From assembly GCA_020351895.1 (NCBI GenBank), contig CP070672.1, forward strand, positions 1,981,500 through 1,994,435: 12,936 bases of DNA. The letters run 5' to 3'. The position numbers were made by a program, and so were the translations under genes. This stretch comes from Thermoplasmata archaeon. GTDB lineage: Archaea; Thermoplasmatota; Thermoplasmata; GCA-020350865. Position 1 is the first letter of the stretch. Each line of letters begins with the position of its first letter. The notes under the pieces are model-generated. The model was not told where the DNA came from. It made no database searches and saw only the letters and a program-made list of their open reading frames with translations. Shown one piece after another: positions 7,400 to 12,936 of this stretch.

Positions 7400-7987
7400 T
7401 TACTCTATCTTCACTTTCTTGCCCTTCTTCTCCTTGGTCTGAAGCTTTTTTAAGATGATGTCCAATACACCATTTTTATATGTGGCTTTGGAAGTTTTCG
7501 GATCCACCCTCACCTTGAGTGGTATCTCTTTGAAATACTTTCTCTGCGGAGCATCAACATTTATCCTGACATCATCCTCCTCCACCCTTAGTTCTATCTC
7601 GTCCTTATCAACGCCTGGTATCTCCAAGGTAATGGAAATGGAATCATCGCTTTCTATTACGTCGGTTAAGGGCTCTCTCTCTGCAACTTCCATCTGCTCG
7701 GTCTCACCACTCTCCAGCCTCTTTGGCGGTTTAGTGTTGCCGAACTCCTCTATCCTTGGCTTTCCATCAGGGCCCAGGCGCATTGAAAAGCCGTATACAT
7801 ATGGCCCGTATTCCTCTTGGCTCAATTCGCCGCGCATTGCCCTTTTCGTGATCCTATCCATGAACTCCCTCATGCGCTCGAACTCACGATCGATGTCTCC
7901 GAACTCAAAAAAATCGTCGAAAAAAGAGTCGCGCCCGTGCCAGTATTCATCATCATCATAATCCTTCTTTTTTTTCTTCTTGCTCAT
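7400..7987 (-). CDS. Small heat shock protein, Hsp20/alpha-crystallin family
   Basis: This 195-residue ATP-independent holdase should form oligomers and keep unfolding proteins soluble for DnaK. It starts with a run of Lys (MSKKKKKKDY) and an acidic, aromatic N-terminal arm. YGFSMRLGPDGKPRIEEFGN follows at residues 65-84, a block I know from archaeal Hsp20 proteins. The alpha-crystallin domain runs from about 105 (REPLTDVIE) to 183. It contains the signature LEIPGVDKDEIEL and the conserved closing ATYKNGVLDIILKK (168-181). The tail ends in KVKIE, whose V-x-I matches the I-x-I motif that docks neighbouring subunits. The ATG at 7987 has GGTGAGGAG just upstream. It is the first gene of the cluster and has a clear TATA box, so the operon promoter probably lies before it. 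Linkage to grpE-dnaK-dnaJ is notable. Confidence 0.94.
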   Translation of the reverse strand: MSKKKKKKDYDDDEYWHGRDSFFDDFFEFGDIDREFERMREFMDRITKRAMRGELSQEEYGPYVYGFSMRLGPDGKPRIEEFGNTKPPKRLESGETEQMEVAEREPLTDVIESDDSISITLEIPGVDKDEIELRVEEDDVRINVDAPQRKYFKEIPLKVRVDPKTSKATYKNGVLDIILKKLQTKEKKGKKVKIE

Positions 7988-7998
7988 TTCTCCTCACC
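7988..7998 (-). promoter_or_regulatory. hsp20 ribosome binding site
   Basis: Minus-strand GGTGAGGAGAA directly precedes the ATG, with GGTGA 6 nt from the start codon. It supports ATG 7987 as the start. Confidence 0.65.
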
Positions 7999-8040
7999 CA
8001 GTGCCTATTTTTCAAAGTTTTTTATCAAGGATTCGTTTCA

Positions 8041-8050
8041 GATATATAAG
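8041..8050 (-). promoter_or_regulatory. TATA box of the hsp20-grpE-dnaK-dnaJ cluster
   Basis: Minus-strand CTTATATATC is the best TATA match in the window. It lies 53-63 nt before the hsp20 ATG, implying a leader of roughly 30 nt that contains the ribosome binding site. No comparable element precedes grpE or dnaK. Confidence 0.6.
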
Positions 8051-8051
8051 T

Positions 8052-8066
8052 TCTTCTATATGAAGA
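8052..8066. promoter_or_regulatory. Candidate heat-shock operator: 5-N5-5 inverted repeat at the BRE
   Basis: TCTTC, TATAT, GAAGA is a perfect inverted repeat immediately upstream of the hsp20 TATA box, over the BRE position. A bound dimer would block TFB/TBP. Its 5-N5-5 geometry equals the CTAAC-N5-GTTAG site reported for the Archaeoglobus heat-shock repressor HSR1, though the bases differ. The repressor gene is not in this window. Confidence 0.4.
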
Positions 8067-8115
8067 TTACTAATTTTTAAGATTCAATATTTTGATTGCT
8101 CCGAGGAGATTTTCA

Positions 8116-8301
8116 TTATCTTGGACCCACCACAATTACGAATATCACAAGCACAATTAAAACAACGGACAGATAATATGACCAATTAATTGTCCTTTTT
8201 AATGTCATCATATCATCGTGTAGCATGTCTATACCATCCAATACAACTTTCACCCTCTTGTCAAACAATCTCTGAATCTCATCTCTCTCATGTTTCTCCA
8301 T
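8116..8301 (-). CDS. Small single-span membrane protein, unknown function
   Basis: This 61-residue protein has no family I recognise. Residues 1-40 are charged and helix-prone with heptad-like hydrophobics (IQRLFDKRVKVVLDGIDML), compatible with a short coiled coil. Residues about 41-58 (YYLSVVLIVLVIFVIVVG) form one membrane span that ends in Pro-Arg, so the N-terminal part is probably cytoplasmic and the protein tail-anchored. Support for a real gene is good: the ATG is preceded at 3-nt spacing by GGAGGATCC, nearly the full complement of the 16S rRNA 3' end, and a TATA-like element sits about 40 nt upstream. It lies 128 nt upstream of hsp20 on the same strand, but the strong hsp20 TATA box between them suggests separate transcription. 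It is divergent from the first glycosyltransferase. Confidence 0.7.
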   Translation of the reverse strand: MEKHERDEIQRLFDKRVKVVLDGIDMLHDDMMTLKRTINWSYYLSVVLIVLVIFVIVVGPR

Positions 8302-8304
8302 ATA

Positions 8305-8313
8305 GGATCCTCC
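8305..8313 (-). promoter_or_regulatory. Very strong ribosome binding site of the 61-residue protein
   Basis: Minus-strand GGAGGATCC lies 3 nt from the ATG. It matches most of GGAGGTGATCC and is the strongest such site in the window. Confidence 0.65.
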
Positions 8314-8339
8314 ACATTTGGTGAAGTGTTTAGACTGGT

Positions 8340-8400
8340 AAATAATTTGTCATCTTTATGAAACACACAAAACACCTTTACCTTTCTTTATAAATTATTT
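8340..8400. promoter_or_regulatory. Divergent promoter region with inverted AT-rich 9-mers
   Basis: The 193-nt gap 8302-8494 is AT-rich and holds no gene I can support. AAATAATTT at 8340-8348 and its reverse complement AAATTATTT at 8392-8400 face outward. The left copy, read on minus, is a plausible TATA box about 39 nt before the 61-residue gene. The right copy is too far (about 95 nt) from the glycosyltransferase ATG to be its main TATA. ATATTTAAG (8421-8429) or ACATATTAC (8449-8457) fit that gene better. Confidence 0.35.
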
Positions 8401-8494
8401 TTCTGGAATCTTATTTTGGAATATTTAAGAGAAACTAATAAAGTATTACACATATTACCTAGAATACAACGAAATCAACTAGGATGTCATAGCA

Positions 8495-9652
8495 ATGAAA
8501 ATCGCCCTCACCACAGAATACTTTCATCCCTTTACAGGCGGAGCAGAGCAGAGTGCATTGGAGCTTGCAAAGGCACTGAAGAATAAAGGACATGATATGA
8601 TCGTCTTTACACGAGGTGATGGGGAAGAGGATGAGGTGGAAGGAATACAGGTAAAAAGGATCTTCTGTGATCTTTTAAAGGGCACTATCAAAAGGGATGT
8701 TCCCTTCCCAAGGCTTGTTGATAAAAGGGAGGAGGAGCGATTTTTTAGAGAAATTAGGGGTGAGGCCTTTGACATACTGCATTCCAATAACAGGGATACA
8801 GCAGTTTTTACCGTCAAGGTTGGAAAGGAACTAAAAATTCCAGCTGTGGCCCACATAAGGGATTACTGGCCCATTTGCCCGAAGCGGGATTTCCTTCGCC
8901 CCGATGAAATCTGTGAGGGACCAAGGCTATGTGGGAACTGCATGGCAAGGTATTACAATGCATGGCATAAGATAGCATTCTACTATAAAATGTGGAGCGA
9001 CACTGGTTACAGATATCAAGAGATAAAGAAGAATGCAGATTATTTCATCTATAACAGTTCCTACACCCAAGATAGAATTGGACTGGAACCCAAAGTGGTT
9101 GTCTACAATCCTGTGGATGTGGATAAAATAAAAGGTGGAAAAAAGGAGCCTGGTAAGATATTGTACATAGGAAATGTGACAAAAAGAAAGGGTGTAGAAA
9201 TGTTATCAGAAGCCGCATTAGGGCTTAATGTCACCCTCCATATCCTTGGAGATGGATACCTCCTTTCTAAAATACAAGGAAAAAACATAGTAAAACACGG
9301 CAGGGTTGAATACCCTGAGGTGTTAGAACACCTTTCTAATTCCGAGATGCTTGTGGTGCCGAGTCTATGGCCGGAGCCCTTTGGACGTGTGGCTGTTGAG
9401 GGCATGGCAGCGGGCTTACCTGTTATAGTCACTCCAATTGGGGGGCTTCCAGAGATTGTTGGGGATGCTGGAATCGTGTTAAAAGGAATGGGAGAAAAAG
9501 AGCTGCGTGAAGAGATTCAGACATTGCATGAAAACGAGCAACTTCGTAAGCAGATGGGTGATAAGGGAAAATTACAGAGCAGAATGTTTCATCCAAAAAA
9601 GATAGCAGAAGAAACGATATCTGTTTATGAGGAGGTTCTTGATATCGTATAA
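8495..9652 (+). CDS. GT4-type glycosyltransferase (GT-B fold)
   Basis: This 385-residue retaining-type glycosyltransferase probably transfers a sugar from a nucleotide-sugar donor to a lipid-linked or nascent glycan at the inner membrane face. The N-terminal acceptor domain starts MKIALTTEYFHPFTGGAEQ with the glycine loop at 15-16. The donor domain begins near VVVYNPVDVD (201-210) and ILYIGNVTKRKG (222-233). The EX7E motif is E294-PFGRVAV-E302, followed by AAGLPVIVTPIGGLPEIV. HIRDYWPICPKRDFLRP (120-136) with cysteines 128, 140, 146 and 149 is a cysteine cluster seen in some GT4 enzymes, possibly metal-binding. There is no membrane span. The ATG at 8495 has only a weak AGGATG upstream. Donor and acceptor cannot be told from sequence. 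It sits beside another GT4 gene and a flippase, so surface polysaccharide or protein glycosylation is likely. Confidence 0.88.
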   Translation: MKIALTTEYFHPFTGGAEQSALELAKALKNKGHDMIVFTRGDGEEDEVEGIQVKRIFCDLLKGTIKRDVPFPRLVDKREEERFFREIRGEAFDILHSNNRDTAVFTVKVGKELKIPAVAHIRDYWPICPKRDFLRPDEICEGPRLCGNCMARYYNAWHKIAFYYKMWSDTGYRYQEIKKNADYFIYNSSYTQDRIGLEPKVVVYNPVDVDKIKGGKKEPGKILYIGNVTKRKGVEMLSEAALGLNVTLHILGDGYLLSKIQGKNIVKHGRVEYPEVLEHLSNSEMLVVPSLWPEPFGRVAVEGMAAGLPVIVTPIGGLPEIVGDAGIVLKGMGEKELREEIQTLHENEQLRKQMGDKGKLQSRMFHPKKIAEETISVYEEVLDIV

Positions 9653-9657
9653 TAAAT

Positions 9658-9672
9658 AGGAATTTTGTTCCT
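9658..9672. terminator. Small hairpin in the convergent glycosyltransferase gap
   Basis: AGGAA, TTTTG, TTCCT forms a 5-bp stem with a 5-nt loop, starting 6 nt after the 8495-9652 stop. A T5 run follows at 9710-9714. The 65-nt gap separates convergent genes, so a terminator is expected, but this structure is weak. Confidence 0.25.
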
Positions 9673-9717
9673 TGAAATTATTCATGTGTTAAACGAAGAA
9701 TCCATTGTATTTTTACA

Positions 9718-10923
9718 TTATCTAACAGAACCATAAGCACCTATGACCCCATTATAGACATTCATGAGTTCTTTCAAAAGAATATCATTGTTTAACTTAT
9801 TCTCCACAATCCTTCTTCCTTCATTACCCATGGCTTTTAGTTTGGCTTTGTCCTTCAAAAGGTCTGAAATAGCCCGTCCCAAAGCCTCAGGATTTTGAGG
9901 AGGCACGATTTTACCGTTTTTTTCATCCTCGACGATGTCCACACTTCCTGAGATGTTTGTTGTTATAACAGCCCTACCACAAGCAGCAGCCTCGGTCACA
10001 GCCCTGGGAAAGGCCTCTACTCTCTCAAAAGGAGCCACAACAACCTCTGAATCTTGGATTAAGCCGGACATTTCGGAATAAGGTACCTTCCCAATAAATT
10101 CTGCAGATACATCATGCCGGACTGCAAATCGCTTATAAAATTCGATGTTTCCTGTGCCTGCCATGATGAGATTAAACGATATATTCTTCTGGGCTATGCC
10201 TGTAGCCTCAATTAGGGTCTCTATTCCTTTTCCTCTATCGAGTCTTCCTATATAGAGAACATTACCCGTTGACTTAAATTTCTTGGGCTTGAAGGCTTCT
10301 AAATCAACGGGATTGTTTATGACATTCACGTTGTTAAAGCCATTCTTTTTCAGTATACGTTTTACCCAGTTGGATACTGCAATGAGCTTACCACATTTGC
10401 GCATAGAGTGCTTTCTGAGCCTCATTGTATAAAGAATATAAGGAAGTGCAAGAATACTCACTTCGTTTCTTTCAAGGTTTCGTTTAAGTACCGATGATGG
10501 GCACACCTCCCAGACCTTTCCTTCATGAAAATGACTTCTAAAATAGCATGTACCCCAATGATCATTAACTGTGGCAATAACCGGGATCTTCTTTCTTTTA
10601 GATGCATACACTGCAGGAGGTATGCTGATCATGTTGAATGCATGGATGATGTCAAATCTTTCATTCTCAAGTAATTTCACAAGGGACTTATAGGCATTAA
10701 TGTAAAATATCTCGTTGTTGTGGAGATCCAAGGGCCAAGTGTTTTTAATTGGGGGTATCAGTCTATGAACCGATATTCCATCTATGTGTTCTTCTCCCCT
10801 ACTGGAGGTCAATACATGAACCTCGTTATTTTCAGCTAATAGTCGGCACCACTGATATACACTTATCTCTCCTCCACCAAAAATTTCCGGAGGAAAACGC
10901 CTACTCACCGCCAATATTTTCAT
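9718..10923 (-). CDS. GT4-type glycosyltransferase (GT-B fold)
   Basis: This is a second family-4 glycosyltransferase, 401 residues, similar in design to the one at 8495 but clearly divergent in sequence. The N-terminus is MKILAVSRRFPPEIFGGGEIS, with the acceptor-side glycine loop at 16-18. DIIHAFNMISIPPAVYA lies at 91-107 and TVNDHWGTCYF at 118-128. The donor domain contains VINNPVDLEAF (201-211), LYIGRLDRGKGIETLI (223-238) and the EX7E motif E303-AFPRAVT-E311, then ACGRAVITTNISGSVDIVED. It has C126 and C141 at roughly the place of the cysteine cluster in its neighbour, but not the full set. The ATG at 10923 lacks a Shine-Dalgarno, and an AT-rich TATA-like block lies about 30 nt upstream, so the mRNA is probably leaderless. 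It is convergent with the 8495 gene and divergent from the flippase. The sugar specificity is unknown. Confidence 0.88.
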   Translation of the reverse strand: MKILAVSRRFPPEIFGGGEISVYQWCRLLAENNEVHVLTSSRGEEHIDGISVHRLIPPIKNTWPLDLHNNEIFYINAYKSLVKLLENERFDIIHAFNMISIPPAVYASKRKKIPVIATVNDHWGTCYFRSHFHEGKVWEVCPSSVLKRNLERNEVSILALPYILYTMRLRKHSMRKCGKLIAVSNWVKRILKKNGFNNVNVINNPVDLEAFKPKKFKSTGNVLYIGRLDRGKGIETLIEATGIAQKNISFNLIMAGTGNIEFYKRFAVRHDVSAEFIGKVPYSEMSGLIQDSEVVVAPFERVEAFPRAVTEAAACGRAVITTNISGSVDIVEDEKNGKIVPPQNPEALGRAISDLLKDKAKLKAMGNEGRRIVENKLNNDILLKELMNVYNGVIGAYGSVR

Positions 10924-10947
10924 TCAAAAAGGGTAAAACACCCGCAG

Positions 10948-10960
10948 TAATTAATTTTTA
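10948..10960 (-). promoter_or_regulatory. TATA-like block for the leaderless 9718-10923 gene
   Basis: Minus-strand TAAAAATTAATTA lies 25-37 nt before the ATG, putting the predicted transcript start within a few bases of it. That agrees with the missing ribosome binding site. Confidence 0.35.
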
Positions 10961-11043
10961 TTACCAGGGAACGGTCATTAAAATTCATTCGTTTTTCTTC
11001 TATAACCAAAACCTTGAAAATACATTACATTATTCACTACATA

Positions 11044-12624
11044 ATGAAAAACATAGCCAACTTGATGCTCAAAGGCTCAACCTGGGTTTTCATAAGTCGG
11101 CTTGTTGACGGAATCGTTGCCTTGCTTTTTTCGATTCTCCTGGCAAGGATGTTGGGTGTGGATCACTATGGATTTATCGGGGTGACCATGGGGGTGGTGG
11201 GTCTGATTGGAATTTTCACACATCTGGGAATTCCCCACGCCACAACAAAGTACGTTTCCGAGAGCCTGGCGAAAAAAGACAAAGCACAACTCAAGGGCTT
11301 TATCTACGCAAGCCTTCTTTTGGAGTTGATTGTTGGAGCACTTTTGGCACTGGTTCTTTTCTTTTCCTCTGATCTTTTGGCTGAAGAAGTGTTCCATAAG
11401 CCTGAGTTGGGTCTATTTCTTAGAATCGCCTCCCCTATAATATTTCTTGGCGCCATATCAAATACATTCATGAGCACCCTTGTGGGCTACCATAATATGA
11501 GGGGCTTTGCCTTAATCAACATATCAAATTTTCTGGTGAGATTGGTACTGGCCGTTCTTTTGGTCCTTTTAGGATTTGGTGTGGCTGGAGCCTTGCTCGG
11601 ATTCGTTTTCGGCTGGCTTGTTGGCTCAGTTCTTTCTGTTTTCTACTATTTATTTATAATCAGACCGCATCTTAAAAAAATCCGCCCAGCCGATGTTTCT
11701 TCCCAATCCAAGAAGATGTTAGGATTCGGGATACCAATGGCCCTCTCAATAGGCAGTATCATGATATATGAATGGGTGGATAAGTTGGTTTTAGCCGCAT
11801 ACTCCCCGGATATAAAGTACGTTAGTCTTTACAGCATAGCATTTGGAATGGTGGCGCTTCCCCTGGTGATCTCCCGTTCAATTAACACCTCCTTCTTTCC
11901 CATTGTATCTGCCCTTGATGCAAAAAAAGAGAAGAAAAAACTCAGGGAAACATATCAGAGCGTCGTGAGATTGACCATGCTGATATTAAATCCTATCTTG
12001 GTAGGAATGATTGTATTAGCCCCTCAGATCATCGAACTTTTATACGGTGAACAATACAACGAAGCTGTTTATCCCTTTATTATCCTGGCACTCTGGGGAT
12101 TCTTCCGGCCGGCCCATACCTTCGGAAGCTCTGTTCTTGCAGGCACTGGGACTCCCAAAACCAACGCCAAGGTAGATGGTTTTACTGCAGGTTTGAACCT
12201 CTGCCTCAACATCCTGCTCATCCCCCTTTTCATCTCCATGAATAGAGGATACGGACCCATTGGCGCCGCTTTGGCAACAACCTCCTCATACATAATTGGT
12301 ATGAGCATGATGGTTCATTTCGCAAATAAGAGAATAAATGTAAAACTTCCGTTGCTTCATATCTCTAAAACCCTAGGAGCTGCAGTTCTCAGCGGATTTG
12401 TCATGTTCGTCTTAATGAAGGGGATGATATCCTTGAGCTTTGGATCTGGAATACTTACACTATTGTTCGCACTTGTGCTCGCCTTCTTAATCGGGTTCTT
12501 TTACTATGTTCTCCTGCTTTCTGCGTTTCGCGCATTCAAGGAAGAGGATATAGCGATCCTAAGAAATCTGGAAATCCCAATGAAGCAGCGGATTATTTCT
12601 ATCTTTCTAAGATTAAAGAGATGA
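11044..12624 (+). CDS. Wzx-like oligosaccharide flippase (MOP superfamily)
   Basis: This 526-residue integral membrane protein has about 12-14 hydrophobic segments across its full length. The start, MKNIANLMLKGSTWVFISRL, and GLLFSILLAR-like and LGVDHYGFIGV stretches are typical of polysaccharide-biosynthesis flippases (PF01943). The later half (PSIMIYEWVDKLVLAAYSP-like region, LYGEQYNEAVYPFIILALWG, FGSSVLAGTGTPKTNAKVD) matches the C-terminal half of the family. It would move lipid-linked oligosaccharides outward. An in-frame TTG at 11014 would add ten residues, but neither start has a Shine-Dalgarno. I prefer ATG 11044 because it begins at the usual family N-terminus and lies about 40 nt after a CTATAA element (11000-11005). 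It is flanked by three glycosyltransferase genes and converges with the last, 17 nt away. Confidence 0.9.
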   Translation: MKNIANLMLKGSTWVFISRLVDGIVALLFSILLARMLGVDHYGFIGVTMGVVGLIGIFTHLGIPHATTKYVSESLAKKDKAQLKGFIYASLLLELIVGALLALVLFFSSDLLAEEVFHKPELGLFLRIASPIIFLGAISNTFMSTLVGYHNMRGFALINISNFLVRLVLAVLLVLLGFGVAGALLGFVFGWLVGSVLSVFYYLFIIRPHLKKIRPADVSSQSKKMLGFGIPMALSIGSIMIYEWVDKLVLAAYSPDIKYVSLYSIAFGMVALPLVISRSINTSFFPIVSALDAKKEKKKLRETYQSVVRLTMLILNPILVGMIVLAPQIIELLYGEQYNEAVYPFIILALWGFFRPAHTFGSSVLAGTGTPKTNAKVDGFTAGLNLCLNILLIPLFISMNRGYGPIGAALATTSSYIIGMSMMVHFANKRINVKLPLLHISKTLGAAVLSGFVMFVLMKGMISLSFGSGILTLLFALVLAFLIGFFYYVLLLSAFRAFKEEDIAILRNLEIPMKQRIISIFLRLKR

Positions 12625-12641
12625 GAAAACTCCCAAGTCTT

Positions 12642-12936
12642 TTACATCAATTCCTCATAGACGGCTATCATCCGCTTGGCTGCGCTGCTCCAGCTGTAAT
12701 TTTGTGCGATTTCCCTGGACTTAAGACCCATTCGCTTTCTCAGTTCATTATCCCTTAAAAGCCTAACAATCGCTTCTTTCATGTTTTTGTAGTCCACTAA
12801 AAATCCGTTTCTCCCGTCCTTTACAACATCCCCCGAAATCCCTGTTCTCGTGGCCACTATGGGCAGTCCAGATGCCAAGGCTTCCAAAAGCACTATCCCG
12901 AATCCTTCTTATCTTGAGGGTAAAACAAAAACAGAG
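12642..12936 (-). pseudogene. GT4-type glycosyltransferase, C-terminal end, interrupted by in-frame TAA
   Basis: This is the minus-strand end of a third family-4 glycosyltransferase whose 5' part lies beyond the right edge. From the edge it reads SVFVLPSR, then TAA (12909-12911), then EGFGIVLLEALASGLP. The usual family text here is PSRYEGFG, so the stop replaces a Tyr codon (TAT or TAC) by one base change. The 88 downstream codons remain in frame and well conserved. They include the EX7E motif E-GFGIVLL-E, GISGDVVKDGRNGFLVD, and a final YSWSSAAKRMIAVYEEL. A product ending at TAA would lose both catalytic-motif glutamates and the C-terminal helices, so it would probably be inactive. The in-frame GTG at 12893 could be called as a start for an 83-residue protein, but it lies within the donor-site motif and has no ribosome binding site. 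It could be a recent pseudogene or a sequence error at the window end. Confidence 0.75.

Noticed and set aside
8302..8494. Small RNA or tRNA in the longest gene-free gap
   Set aside because: No cloverleaf, C/D or H/ACA-like boxes, or stable stem could be recognised. The gap is explained by two divergent promoters.
9318..9333. AGGTGTT-AG-AACACCT inverted repeat, same 7-mers as the dnaK-dnaJ palindrome
   Set aside because: It lies inside the glycosyltransferase frame, encodes ordinary helix residues (EVLEHL), and has the half-sites in the opposite order. Chance is the best explanation.
12642..12893. A free-standing 83-residue protein starting at GTG 12893
   Set aside because: The conserved text EGFGI continues in frame upstream of the GTG up to the TAA, and PSR continues beyond it. 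The GTG encodes a Val inside the EX7E motif and has no ribosome binding site.
12909..12911. Programmed stop-codon readthrough or recoding at the TAA
   Set aside because: TAA has no known archaeal recoding, and no structured element is visible downstream. Mutation or sequencing error is simpler.

Overview
The window looks archaeal. It encodes a complete sn-glycerol-1-phosphate dehydrogenase, the enzyme that sets the archaeal lipid stereochemistry, together with two proteins of mainly archaeal families (DUF63 and UPF0179). Promoters have BRE/TATA-like elements about 25-45 nt upstream of starts, and several genes carry Shine-Dalgarno sequences of the GGAGGTGA type. A full DnaK/DnaJ/GrpE set, which hyperthermophilic archaea usually lack, argues for a mesophilic or moderately thermophilic euryarchaeote. 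A Thermoplasmatota-like lineage is my best guess, but it is an inference from gene content only.

Layout. (1) 1-1857, minus strand: a HEAT-like repeat protein that runs off the left edge, and a multi-spanning DUF63 membrane protein. (2) 1858-1932: a short divergent promoter region, followed on the plus strand by egsA and the cysteine-rich UPF0179 protein, probably one operon. (3) 3453-7987, minus strand: a chaperone cluster transcribed hsp20 > grpE > dnaK > dnaJ. Gaps are 5 nt and 11 nt, then a 115-nt dnaK-dnaJ gap that carries a T-tract and two hairpin-forming inverted repeats. An inverted repeat next to the hsp20 TATA box is a candidate heat-shock operator. (4) 8116-8301, minus strand: a 61-residue single-span membrane protein with a very strong ribosome binding site. 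(5) 8495-12936: a surface-polysaccharide region with two intact GT4-type glycosyltransferases on opposite strands, a Wzx-like flippase, and the end of a third glycosyltransferase at the right edge. The third is interrupted by an in-frame TAA exactly where a Tyr codon is expected.

How the genes fit together. The chaperones form a complete Hsp70 system (DnaK with its J-protein and nucleotide exchange factor) plus a small holdase that hands substrates to it. The glycosyltransferases would assemble lipid-linked glycans that the flippase moves across the membrane. egsA supplies the glycerophosphate backbone of the membrane lipids. No gene-free stretch exceeds 300 bases; the longest is 8302-8494. 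I saw no tRNA, rRNA, CRISPR array or insertion sequence. I found no clearly new defence or mobile system. The best leads are the regulatory structures around the chaperone genes and the nonsense codon in the terminal glycosyltransferase.
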